Shown: positions 9,676 through 16,982 of the stretch, piece by piece | How positions within the stretch are numbered: position 1 is the first letter of the stretch | Layout of the letters: the number at the start of each line of letters is the position of its first letter | Notes under the pieces: generated by a model | Database searches by the model: none | What the model was told of the DNA's origin: nothing | The model's input: only the letters and a program-made list of their open reading frames with translations | Program-made: the position numbers and the translations under genes | Assembly: GCA_001003705.1 (NCBI GenBank) | Contig: LCPQ01000004.1 | Location: 1 to 51,568, forward strand | Length of the DNA: 51,568 nucleotides | Reading direction: 5' to 3' | DNA from: Parcubacteria group bacterium GW2011_GWA2_48_9 | GTDB taxonomy: Bacteria > Patescibacteriota > Patescibacteriia > UBA10025

Positions 9676-10341
9676 ACGCCTTTACAATAAGAAAGGTTTT
9701 GATCCTTTGCAGGGCACGGAACTGAGTCAGATGATACATATCCGGTATAACCATCCATAGTGACTAGCTGACATCGGGTATTATCACCAGCTATGGCGAA
9801 CCAGACTTCCAGACTTTGCCCTTCTGAATCTTGAGAAAAGGTCGCTCCGCCATTGCTGCTCATTATCGCATGTCCTTCCGCAAAAGGCGGTACATACGTC
9901 AAATAGAGATAGAAGTTCTTATTGACATTCTGGCCGGGCGTACAGATCGATGAATTGTTGAATGAGAAAGCATAGATACGCACCGGCGGGACAAGTGTAG
10001 CGGTAGCCACTGGGATCGACGGGTCATGAGACTGGCCGAGCACGCCATACCATCGCTCGTCGCCATCCGACGGATCATTGCCATCGTCATCGATATAGGT
10101 GTCGGCATACATAGTGTACCCGAGCGTGCCTTGGATCTGAATGCCATACCCGCCCTCCGGAACCTCTCCGCAAATACTGGGAGTATAGGCGTTGCAATCA
10201 GTCGAGTTGGAGCAGGTGACGCCTTTGGAGGCGAAGTTCGCCTCTCGGACCGAAGCCGAGGCGTTCCATGACGCCGGGTCGGAAGCCCTCGATCAGTACG
10301 TCGGCTTCAGCGATCAATTTGAAACGAGTGATATGTCGCAT
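9672..10341 (-). pseudogene. Minor pilin with N-terminus replaced by foreign DNA
   Basis: The intact part is read from about 10255 to the stop at 9672 and contains [10 protein letters not shown], a Cys-rich stretch, GYGIQIQGT and a C-terminal globular domain like GspH-type pilins. Fourteen bases after pilD an ATG (10341) opens a frame beginning MRHITRFK, a normal pilin leader. The expected GFTLIE helix does not follow. Instead the frame reads a fragment of a CaiB/BaiF CoA transferase and then stops at 10198, out of frame with the pilin body. The pilin frame has an in-frame TGA upstream, so only an internal ATG at 10112 could start it. As written the pilin cannot be exported. Assembly error or true damage are both possible. 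Confidence 0.7.
10246..10317 (-). other. CaiB/BaiF CoA-transferase fragment inside the pilin gene
   Basis: In the frame of the ATG at 10341, codons 9-32 read [20 protein letters not shown] followed by GFGP, the well-known conserved block of class III CoA transferases and racemases. The codons end mostly in G or C, unlike the surroundings. No other part of a CoA transferase is present. Confidence 0.75.
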
Positions 10342-10354
10342 ATTGGTACGTATA

Positions 10355-11104
10355 CTATAAAAATTCAGCTTGATACCACCAGATGAGCTGCTCTCCTGCG
10401 AGGAAACACACGAACGTTGCCACGGTAAGAAAGGTTCCCAAGGGGATACGGCTTCCCCACCGCTTCTTCTGGCTGAGGACTAATCCGATGCTGAAAAGAG
10501 AGCCGGACATATACGACAGGAAAAGGGCGAGGAGAACTAATTTCCACCCCAGCATCGCTCCCATGAGCGCTCCGAGCCGCATATCGCCTCCGCCTATCCA
10601 CTTCCCGCGTGACACGAAATATTGGAATGCGAAAAATCCTCCGCCGATGAGCATCCCGATCAATAAGTCAACAATCGGAATGTGCAGTACGAGCAGGCTC
10701 AATAGGATAGCCAGCGGAATCCCCGGCAAACTCACCTGGTCCAGAATCACCTGGTACCGCAAGTCTTGGACAAATATCACCATGAGAAACATGGCATAGA
10801 TCGCGTAGACAAAGAACTCCGCCGTCGGTCCGAACTGCCACAGAAGCAGAATAAATGCTACCGCCATCCCCGCTTCTACGAGCGGATACTGCCATGAAAT
10901 ACTTTTTCTGCACCATCGGCACTTTCCCCGAAGCAAGAAAAAGCTGACTATCGGAATGTTATCGTGAGCCTCGATAGAATGTTTGCAAAAAGGACAGTAT
11001 GAGCGGCCTTTCACAAACCCGACGCCTTTGTACGTACGATAAATTACCACATTCAGAAAACTTCCGACGATCAGGCCGAGAAGTGCGACGAGTATATACT
11101 CCAT
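10355..11104 (-). CDS. pilD: Prepilin peptidase / N-methyltransferase
   Basis: Polytopic membrane aspartyl protease (family A24) that cuts prepilin leaders and methylates the new N-terminus. 249 residues, the usual length. Seen: [10 protein letters not shown] at 14-23, the cytoplasmic zinc site CPFC (37-40) and CRWC (62-65), the first catalytic Asp114 in [10 protein letters not shown] and the second, Asp174, in GGGDMRLG, with several hydrophobic spans. It stands before the minor pilin genes and after a REP-bearing gap, so it may lead this operon. It serves all prepilins of the window. Confidence 0.96.
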   Translation of the reverse strand: MEYILVALLGLIVGSFLNVVIYRTYKGVGFVKGRSYCPFCKHSIEAHDNIPIVSFFLLRGKCRWCRKSISWQYPLVEAGMAVAFILLLWQFGPTAEFFVYAIYAMFLMVIFVQDLRYQVILDQVSLPGIPLAILLSLLVLHIPIVDLLIGMLIGGGFFAFQYFVSRGKWIGGGDMRLGALMGAMLGWKLVLLALFLSYMSGSLFSIGLVLSQKKRWGSRIPLGTFLTVATFVCFLAGEQLIWWYQAEFL

Positions 11105-11207
11105 AATGCTTATTGTTTCCCTGAAAAAAAGTGGTGAAACGACATCTGCATACGGAAATTATACCATAAAAGGGTCAGTAGAACAATGCGTGAGGATAAT
11201 ACAAATC

Positions 11208-11317
11208 CGCCCGCCATTACTTTTTCCTGTCATTCCGAACTTGTTTCGGAATATAATCTTACTGCTAATAAACAAATGAGATCCTGAAATAAATTCAGGA
11301 TGACGCGAGGGGGGCGC
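11208..11317. repeat. Composite REP pair, arms in the other order
   Basis: Left palindrome TCATTCCGAACTTGTTTCGG and right palindrome based on ATCCTGAAAT / ATTCAGGATGAC; outer C-rich (11208-11216) and G-rich (11309-11317) arms. Compared with the copies at 5884 and 31875, the TTCCGAA and TCCTGAA halves have swapped sides. An ATTCG-word tail (11353-11390) runs up to the next gene's stop. Nothing else is seen in the 281-base gap. Confidence 0.75.
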
Positions 11318-11385
11318 TTCGTTGTGTTTAACTTACAGGCTTGCCGGCTTGGTAATCCGCAATTCGTAATTCGCCAACTCGCCAA

Positions 11386-11820
11386 CTACCTTATTCCGTC
11401 CTGCGTCAACACATGCTGCCCTTCTACTAATAACCCATAGGCCCGTTCGAGTGTGAAGCTGACCGCGTATCCGTCATCATCAGGGACTTCGGCCATAACG
11501 TACGAAGAACCTCCCGGATCGGCCATGGTCGTGATATCCGGCAAAAAGAATGACACATTGCATGCTGATACCGGCTCGCCCACCGTATCGCATCCGGCCT
11601 CTGCCGCAGAAGCATAGCTCGCGGATGTCGCAAAAAGTACTTCAAACGCCGCCTGCACCCTCGTCATGTCGGATACCCGCTTCGCATCCCGCGTCTTCGC
11701 ACGTTCATTGTTTAATAATATGAAGAAGCCGCCGATAACTGCGCTGCCTATAAGCGCCCAAATGATAATTTGTAAAATAGTGAATCCGTTCGGATGGAGT
11801 GCTGAAAAGTTTTTTTTCAT
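11386..11820 (-). CDS. Prepilin-like protein with unusual signal
   Basis: 144 residues. The N-terminal hydrophobic helix and the following KTRDAKRVSDMTRVQAAFEV match CPR pilins closely. The signal reads NGFTILQIIIWALIGSAVIG, so the position that is normally Glu+5 is Leu or Gln. Glu5 is important for methylation and subunit packing, so this protein may be a minor or initiating pilin or be assembled differently. It starts 12 bases after the stop of the next pilin gene and is probably cotranscribed with it. Confidence 0.85.
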   Translation of the reverse strand: MKKNFSALHPNGFTILQIIIWALIGSAVIGGFFILLNNERAKTRDAKRVSDMTRVQAAFEVLFATSASYASAAEAGCDTVGEPVSACNVSFFLPDITTMADPGGSSYVMAEVPDDDGYAVSFTLERAYGLLVEGQHVLTQDGIR

Positions 11821-11832
11821 AAAACTATAATG

Positions 11833-12330
11833 TTAGATGGGATTGCAATTCGCACGGATCGAAAACTCACCACTGCTTTCGAGAACTAGAAATTGCCCAG
11901 CTGACGCCCTTCCTTCTACGACAGCGCACAGCCGGTAGGCTGTATGCGACCCATTGCTTGTGTCATAGCTGTAATACAGGGCTGGAGTATTTATCGGATC
12001 AACGAAGCGCCCTGCCATATACTCTTTCACAAGCGGATTGCCTCCGTCAACGTTGTCAAATATAGTCCCTGCGACACTTGCTGCACTGCTGATATCGGGC
12101 CCTGTTCCACCATTTGCGACGGGAATCGGATATCTACCCTGATCGCTTTCATACATGGAAAGTGCCAAACGGATTTCTGCCAAATCAGACTGCCGACGGG
12201 CATCGCGAGCAATCTCGCGAGCACCGTACAGCTGAGTCATGCCAATGACAGAGAGATAGCCGATAATAGCAATAACAACCAACAATTCAATGAGCGTGAA
12301 GCCGCGTACACTTTTCCTCCAACTTTTCAT
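11833..12330 (-). CDS. Type IV pilin-like protein
   Basis: 165 residues from the ATG at 12330, with a short leader (MKSWRKSVRG) and then [20 protein letters not shown], the canonical class III signal with Glu+5. RDARRQSDLAEIRLALSMYESDQGRYP follows, typical of CPR and Gram-positive-type pilins. I rejected an upstream start 53 codons earlier because the leader would be far too long. An extended -10 (TGG TATACT) ends 6 bases before the ATG, so the message should be leaderless. It precedes the prepilin gene at 11386. Confidence 0.93.
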   Translation of the reverse strand: MKSWRKSVRGFTLIELLVVIAIIGYLSVIGMTQLYGAREIARDARRQSDLAEIRLALSMYESDQGRYPIPVANGGTGPDISSAASVAGTIFDNVDGGNPLVKEYMAGRFVDPINTPALYYSYDTSNGSHTAYRLCAVVEGRASAGQFLVLESSGEFSIRANCNPI

Positions 12331-12336
12331 ACAAAT

Positions 12337-12345
12337 AGTATACCA
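12337..12345 (-). promoter_or_regulatory. Leaderless extended -10 promoter of the pilin gene
   Basis: TGG TATACT on the minus strand, 6 bases before the ATG at 12330. There is no ribosome site. The same nine bases precede the gene at 12675-13268 at the same distance. Confidence 0.6.
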
Positions 12346-12482
12346 GAAAAAGAACGTTAATACACCACTACAAAACCGCGTAGATGAGATATCAAACGAT
12401 CTTTCGTGGCAAGGGTCTTTGAGACCCGCAGCGGAAGTTGAAACAGGCCAACCAATTCGCTTGACCCTTGGCGTTTTTCTCC

Positions 12483-12566
12483 TTGTCATTGCGAGGAATC
12501 CGAACGTAGTGAGGATGACGAAGCAATCTCGAGATTGCCGCGTCGCTCCGCTCCTCGCAATGACAA
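12483..12566. repeat. TTGTCATTGCGAGGA repeat pair
   Basis: Inverted arms TTGTCATTGCGAGGA (12483-12497) and TCCTCGCAATGACAA (12552-12566) surround divergent inner halves and a perfect central palindrome GCAATCTCGAGATTGC (12523-12538). This word is widely dispersed in unrelated genomes. Confidence 0.8.
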
Positions 12567-12674
12567 TAAAGGGGACTTACCGGGCGTGCTCTTCTCCTGA
12601 TTAACTGATCAGCTGACTAACCAATCAACTGTCTGGCTCTTTGCTCAAAGCTCTTGGCTCTCTGCTTCTTTATA

Positions 12675-13268
12675 CTATCTAATCGCCCACAACCCAGTGA
12701 GTAGTGTCAATTGCGTCCCCCAGAAAACGGTTACGATAACTGCGAGAGGAATCGCTGGCAGCACCACCATGCGATCTGACACTCCTTCTCTTTTTAAAGC
12801 AATAAACAGTAACTTCCGAACAACTGTCAGTAAGAAAACAAGCGCCAAAAAGACAAATACTTTTGGCCAACCAACTATGAAGGCGCCGAAACTCAATAAG
12901 AGCACTTCGTGTTTTGAAATCAAATAATCCCACCTCTTCCTTACGAAGGTGAGTAAGCTCCACACTACGATACCCACAACAAGCGCGACTCCTTGTAACA
13001 GCAGGATATCACCGACAACCACGTATATCTTCTTTGAATAAGCGAGGGTATAGTACTTTTCAATGCCGTCGCTTTTGCTCCACTGCTTGTGAAGGAGAAA
13101 AGCGAAAAGACCTGTTCTCAGTAGGACAAGAAAGATATAACAGCCGAAGCTGGCCCACACGATACGTGGTGAAAACTGTTTGCCACGGATAATGAATAAA
13201 AATACTACTAGCCAGAATATCGCCAGGAGTATCCCAAGTCCCCAACTGAAGAGAAATTGTATGTACAT
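12675..13268 (-). CDS. Hypothetical polytopic membrane protein
   Basis: 197 residues, mostly hydrophobic, with about five or six membrane spans (for example GLGILLAIFWLVVFLFII near 10-28 and PAIPLAVIVTVFWGTQL near 170-188). No catalytic motif is seen and the family is not recognised. A distant relation to prepilin-peptidase-like proteins is conceivable from its setting between pilin genes, but the Asp motifs are missing. The start at 13268 follows an extended -10 (TGG TATACT) by 6 bases, so translation is probably leaderless. It directly follows the terminator of the major pilin gene. Confidence 0.75.
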   Translation of the reverse strand: MYIQFLFSWGLGILLAIFWLVVFLFIIRGKQFSPRIVWASFGCYIFLVLLRTGLFAFLLHKQWSKSDGIEKYYTLAYSKKIYVVVGDILLLQGVALVVGIVVWSLLTFVRKRWDYLISKHEVLLLSFGAFIVGWPKVFVFLALVFLLTVVRKLLFIALKREGVSDRMVVLPAIPLAVIVTVFWGTQLTLLTGLWAIR

Positions 13269-13274
13269 AGCATA

Positions 13275-13283
13275 AGTATACCA
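13275..13283 (-). promoter_or_regulatory. Leaderless extended -10 promoter
   Basis: TGG TATACT on the minus strand ends 6 bases before the ATG at 13268. Its upstream edge touches the stem of the pilin terminator, so termination and initiation elements abut. Confidence 0.6.
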
Positions 13284-13314
13284 AAAGACCGACCTAAAAC
13301 AAGGCCGGTCTTTT
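13283..13314 (-). terminator. Terminator of the major pilin gene
   Basis: AAAAGACCG and CGGTCTTTT (13283-13291 and 13306-13314) form a strong stem with inner pairs CCT/AGG and A and T runs on both sides, so it could work in both directions. It lies 23 bases after the pilin stop. Confidence 0.85.
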
Positions 13315-13336
13315 GTATTTCTTCACAATGTCAGGA

Positions 13337-13906
13337 TTATAGCAACGGGCACGTCGCTTGTGCTGAACATGCGACGACCGCAGCATTGGTCTGTCTGCTA
13401 TCACCCTCGGAACCCAATACATACCACTGGTCACCATTGGCACCTTCTATCTGAGTAAAGAGAGTGTAGGAAGTCCGAGCGCTTGCCGCAGCTTCATTCG
13501 TGTCATAGCAGTAGTTGTTTTCCATCGCGTCGCCTCCAGTAGGTGGTTCGAGAGCAGCGCCGAGATATTCGGGAATGAGGACACCAGTACTCGTGAAGAC
13601 ATTGTCCCCAGCACCGGCTGCATACGCGAAGGGTCCTGCATACGTCATCTGCTGGGCTGTTGAAGTATTGTTGAAACAATCAGCCATAGTTGCAGCTGTC
13701 ACTGCCAGTTGCGGCGGATACACAAAGTTATTGTCGTCATAATACAGCGCAAGTGCCGTACGGACCTGTGCCATGTCAGACTGTCTCTGTGCGTCTCTTG
13801 CCTTTTCCCGTGCGCCGTTCAGGGCGACGAGACCGATAGTCGACAAGATACCAATGATGGCGATAACCACCAAAAGTTCAATAAGCGTAAAACCTCTTTT
13901 TTTCAT
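13337..13906 (-). CDS. pilA: Type IV pilin, probable major pilin
   Basis: 189 residues from the ATG at 13906 (AAAGGGGG ribosome site a few bases upstream). A very short leader MKKRG is followed by [20 protein letters not shown] with Glu+5, then [25 protein letters not shown] and a globular domain with several Cys. An upstream in-frame start at 13951 is rejected because the leader would be long. Unlike the other pilin genes it is a single-gene unit with a full promoter (13981-14009), a 68-base leader and a strong terminator, which fits a highly expressed major subunit. That role is inference. Confidence 0.92.
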   Translation of the reverse strand: MKKRGFTLIELLVVIAIIGILSTIGLVALNGAREKARDAQRQSDMAQVRTALALYYDDNNFVYPPQLAVTAATMADCFNNTSTAQQMTYAGPFAYAAGAGDNVFTSTGVLIPEYLGAALEPPTGGDAMENNYCYDTNEAAASARTSYTLFTQIEGANGDQWYVLGSEGDSRQTNAAVVACSAQATCPLL

Positions 13907-13919
13907 TCGAGTCTCACCC

Positions 13920-13975
13920 CCTTTCGTGTACATTGTACGAAGGCCAACCAAATTGGCTGGTCCCTCATCATGTGA
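13920..13975 (-). promoter_or_regulatory. Leader of the pilin gene with palindromes
   Basis: Between the promoter and the pilin ATG lie CCAGCCAATTTGGTTGG (an imperfect palindrome, 13940-13960 region) and GTACAATGTAC (13931-13941 region). They could be a hairpin or an operator in the transcribed leader; no function can be assigned. Confidence 0.3.
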
Positions 13976-13980
13976 CTATT

Positions 13981-14009
13981 ATGATAACACACTTTTTGAT
14001 AAAAGTCAA
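13981..14009 (-). promoter_or_regulatory. Promoter of the major pilin gene
   Basis: On the minus strand TTGACT (14009-14004) and TATCAT (13986-13981) are exactly 17 bases apart. Confidence 0.7.
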
Positions 14010-14125
14010 TGGATTATCCACAGACCAGTTTCGCGAGTTAGCGTGTTATGCGGGTTCGCGGGTTGTTATTTCGATACAGTAACTCGTGCAACTCGAATAA
14101 CTCGAATAACTCGTTAACTATCTTC

Positions 14126-15334
14126 TTAAATCGCACTCGACAAATTATAAATCGGCAACATGATAGCCGATACCAGCAGACCCACAGCCGCCCCCATGAT
14201 GATCATGATCACGGGTTCAATCAGCGTTACGAGATTATTGAGGGAGTTTTCTAGGTCGCGCGCGTAGAATTCGCCCACTTTTGCGAGGATTTGATCCAGC
14301 CGTCCCGACTGCTCACCGACGCTCATCATCTGAGTCAGCATGAGCGGAACATCCTTGCTACGCAAGAAAACTGTCGTGATGGAATTTCCCGATTGCACTT
14401 CGGTGATCGTCTCCCTGACCAGGTCGTGATACACGATGTTGCCGACGACATCGGCCACAATGTCAAGTCCCTGGCCCAAAGGTACTCCCGAGACGAGTAA
14501 CGTTGAAAGCGAACGGGAAAATCGGACGATATAGGTGCTCTGAAAAATCTTTCCGAAGAGCGGCATATGAATTTTGAAACGGTCTATGAACAGCTGGCCT
14601 TGCTCAGAGCGAGTGACGAACCTCATTATCACAACGATAATGGCTATAAAGAGAATAATACTCCACCAATAATTCTGGAGAAAGTTACTGACGAAGATGA
14701 GCATCTTTGTACTGACAGGCAGTTCTCCGCCGCCCGCAGTGAGCACGGCAATCAATTGTGGCACGACGAAGATCATCATGGCTGCACCTACTAAAACTAA
14801 GGCAGTGAGAATAAATGTGGGATAAATAAGCGCACCTTTGACTTTTCCCTTCAAATCGTAGTCCTTCTCTGTCTGATCAGCGAGATAGAGAAGAATTTCA
14901 TCGAGTTTACCTGTTGTTTCCGCAGAACGGACCATTTGCGTGAAAAAGTTTGTGTAGACGCTCGGGTATTTGCCTAATGACGCAGATAGTTTTGCCCCGC
15001 CTTCCACTTCATCCGCGATGTCTGAGATGATGACTTTAAAGTTCATGTTTTGCGTCTGCTTGACTATCGTTTTCAGCGCCTTCACGAGCGGTACCCCTGC
15101 GGAAATCATGACTGACAATTGGCGTGAAAAGAAGACGACTTCTTTTTCCTTGACGCGGTTAAAATAATTTAAGAGAGACTCTGTGATCTGGGATCGAGCA
15201 CGAAGCCGAAGGCTGATAACATATAAATTCTTGTCGCGAAGGATGTTATAAGCGACATTTTCAGACGGAGCAACGACAGCACCAGCGGCGGGGAGCCCTT
15301 CCTGATCTTTTGCACGATAATCGTATATAGCCAT
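14126..15334 (-). CDS. pilC: Type IV pilus inner-membrane platform protein
   Basis: GspF/PilC family, 402 residues from the ATG at 15334 (a TTG eight codons upstream overlaps pilT and is less likely). Two GspF domains are seen: the first has VVFFSRQLSVMISAGVPLVKAL and FTQMVRSAETTGKLDEIL, the second FSRSLSTLLVSGVPLGQGLD and MLTQMMSVGEQSGRLDQIL. Membrane spans lie near residues 165-190, 215-235 and 375-398. PilC couples the PilB motor to pilin insertion. It is the last gene of the pilM operon, 7 bases after the pilT-like gene. ATTCG/CTCG words fill the gap behind it (14036-14120). Confidence 0.96.
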   Translation of the reverse strand: MAIYDYRAKDQEGLPAAGAVVAPSENVAYNILRDKNLYVISLRLRARSQITESLLNYFNRVKEKEVVFFSRQLSVMISAGVPLVKALKTIVKQTQNMNFKVIISDIADEVEGGAKLSASLGKYPSVYTNFFTQMVRSAETTGKLDEILLYLADQTEKDYDLKGKVKGALIYPTFILTALVLVGAAMMIFVVPQLIAVLTAGGGELPVSTKMLIFVSNFLQNYWWSIILFIAIIVVIMRFVTRSEQGQLFIDRFKIHMPLFGKIFQSTYIVRFSRSLSTLLVSGVPLGQGLDIVADVVGNIVYHDLVRETITEVQSGNSITTVFLRSKDVPLMLTQMMSVGEQSGRLDQILAKVGEFYARDLENSLNNLVTLIEPVIMIIMGAAVGLLVSAIMLPIYNLSSAI

Positions 15335-15341
15335 AGGGTGT

Positions 15342-16418
15342 TTACAGTGTTTGGGCAATCATCGCCAACCCGTCACGGTCACGCGCGGCGGCAAGCGCGT
15401 CGTCAATCTTCACTTCACCGGTCTTCACTAATTGAGCCAGGGTATGGTCGGCTGACTCCATGCCTTGAGCACGAGAGGTTTGGATGACGTTATCGAGCTG
15501 GTCAATGGTCCCTGAACGAATAACACTGCGAACGGCAGAATTTGACAGAAGAATTTCCGCGACGAGAAGATTGCCTCCGCCCATTCTTGGAACGAGCCTC
15601 TGGCACACTACGCCCGCGAGCCCTTCGGAGAGGCGCGATTGGGCCATAAACCGGTCTGCGCTCGGATAGCTGCTTAAGATCTTTTCTACTGTCTGGACGG
15701 AAGAATCCGTATCCATAGCACCAAGTACTAGTCGCCCCGACAGGGCAAGGTCGACTGCTGCACGAATGACGTCAGGTTCGTCGAGATCGGAAATCATGAC
15801 AACATTCACATCTTCCTCCGAGAGTGTGGAAAGCGCTGTCATGTGTGATGGTGTATCGCGCCCCACTTCGCGTTGTTGGATAATACTCCGATCATTTGCG
15901 AAGGTATGCTCGATAGGCCGCTCGATAGTGAGAATATACTTCTGGTTTGTTTGGTTGATGAGGGTGATCATCCCTGCCAGTGTGGTGCTTCTCCCAGATC
16001 CGAAAGGCCCGCTCACGACTACTAATCCGGACTCGCTGCGCGTGAGTTGTGCTACGGCGGGCGGCAGCCCGAGCTGCTGCAGTGTCATGACGCGGTCGTT
16101 GATATATCGAAGTGTCGCAGCTATTGACCCGCGCTGGAAAAAGAGATGAATTTTGAACCGACCCTCATGGGCAAATGGATACCCGACCATTATTTCCCGG
16201 TCGCGCTCTAGTACCTGTTTTTGTTCCGGAGAGAGAAATACGTCAAGTATGCCATTCATGAATTCCACTGGAAGCTCTGGAAAATCGCTCAAAGGTACTA
16301 GTTTAGTGTCAATACGAAGCACAGGTGGATTTCCCACCGATAAATGGAGATCGGAGGCGCGATGTTCTGCGGCTGTCTCGAGAATCCGCCGTAGCGTCAA
16401 TTCATCACCTGTTTTCAT
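15342..16418 (-). CDS. PilT-like protein with degenerate ATPase motifs
   Basis: 358 residues, clearly PilT family: SDLHLSVGNPPVLRID (22-37), the C-terminal SNSAVRSVIRSGTIDQL (292-308) and full colinearity. Key residues are changed. Walker A is GPFGSGRST (137-145) with Arg143 in place of the essential Lys. The Asp box is TIERPIEH instead of TIEDPIE. Walker B reads VVMISDLDE (206-214) instead of VGEMRD, losing the catalytic Glu. The His box is AMDT instead of TLHT. The reading frame is intact, so it is probably expressed but unlikely to hydrolyse ATP normally. It may be a regulatory or structural partner of PilB. It lies between the receiver gene and pilC. Confidence 0.9.
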   Translation of the reverse strand: MKTGDELTLRRILETAAEHRASDLHLSVGNPPVLRIDTKLVPLSDFPELPVEFMNGILDVFLSPEQKQVLERDREIMVGYPFAHEGRFKIHLFFQRGSIAATLRYINDRVMTLQQLGLPPAVAQLTRSESGLVVVSGPFGSGRSTTLAGMITLINQTNQKYILTIERPIEHTFANDRSIIQQREVGRDTPSHMTALSTLSEEDVNVVMISDLDEPDVIRAAVDLALSGRLVLGAMDTDSSVQTVEKILSSYPSADRFMAQSRLSEGLAGVVCQRLVPRMGGGNLLVAEILLSNSAVRSVIRSGTIDQLDNVIQTSRAQGMESADHTLAQLVKTGEVKIDDALAAARDRDGLAMIAQTL

Positions 16419-16540
16419 ATGGTGTATTTGCGAATTGTCGGATTACTCATTATACATTTGTTGGCATGAAAATTCCATCTGCATATTTTACCGTCGAAGC
16501 AATCCGCCATTACCTTGCTCACTTTCCCCACTCTTCTTTT

Positions 16541-16948
16541 TCAATTCACCAGCTTTTTAATTTTCTCAACAACCTCGGATGGCATGAAATGCGCCTTGAT
16601 CAGATAGTCATCGGCACCCAGGTCCAAGCCTTTTGTAACATCCTCGCGCTGGCCAAGATTTGTCAAAAGAATCACTTTCGAATTCTTCAGTGAAGAATCT
16701 TTCTTTAACTCTTTCAGCACTTCGAAACCATCCTTCTTTGGCAGGACAATGTCTAGAAGAATCAATTCGGGAACGACGCGCTTGGCCTCTTCGAGACCTT
16801 GTTCGCCGTCCGAGGCCAGGGTCACCTGGAAACCTTCGAGATTTAACTTCGTCACATACATCCCGGCAAGGAATGCGTCGTCTTCGACGAGGAGGACCTT
16901 TACTGGAGAACCGTGAGACGTTGTCTGCTGTTTTGACTTTGGTGGCAT
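16541..16948 (-). CDS. CheY-like response regulator in the pilus operon
   Basis: 135 residues from the ATG at 16948 (MPPKSKQ); a longer upstream frame overlaps pilB and is rejected. Receiver domain only: acidic pair Asp23/Asp24 in VEDD, phospho-acceptor Asp66 in ILLDIVLP, Thr96 in LLTNLG and Lys118 in DDYLIKAH. A basic, Gln-rich N-terminal tail of about 14 residues is extra. It is a paralogue of the receiver at 1399-1791. Its place between pilB and the pilT-like gene suggests it controls motor activity by docking, but no kinase is nearby. Confidence 0.93.
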   Translation of the reverse strand: MPPKSKQQTTSHGSPVKVLLVEDDAFLAGMYVTKLNLEGFQVTLASDGEQGLEEAKRVVPELILLDIVLPKKDGFEVLKELKKDSSLKNSKVILLTNLGQREDVTKGLDLGADDYLIKAHFMPSEVVEKIKKLVN

Positions 16949-16982
16949 AAAATAAAGTGTCAAATAATAATATATATAGTAT

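Larger units (their letters stand above)
12331..12674. other. Gene-free stretch with mixed repeats
   Basis: Besides the pilin promoter at its left end, this 344-base gap holds a single arm of the GCAAGGGTCT / AGACCCGCAGCG palindrome (12408-12433), the TTGTCATTGCGAGGA repeat pair (12483-12566) and a TTAACTGATCAGCTGAC word stretch (12600-12640). No gene is seen. Confidence 0.6.

Noticed and set aside
10192-10386. Plus-strand 64-codon frame over the CoA-transferase patch
   Set aside because: It is the antisense of the pilin gene and of the patch; the recognisable CaiB motif is on the minus strand.
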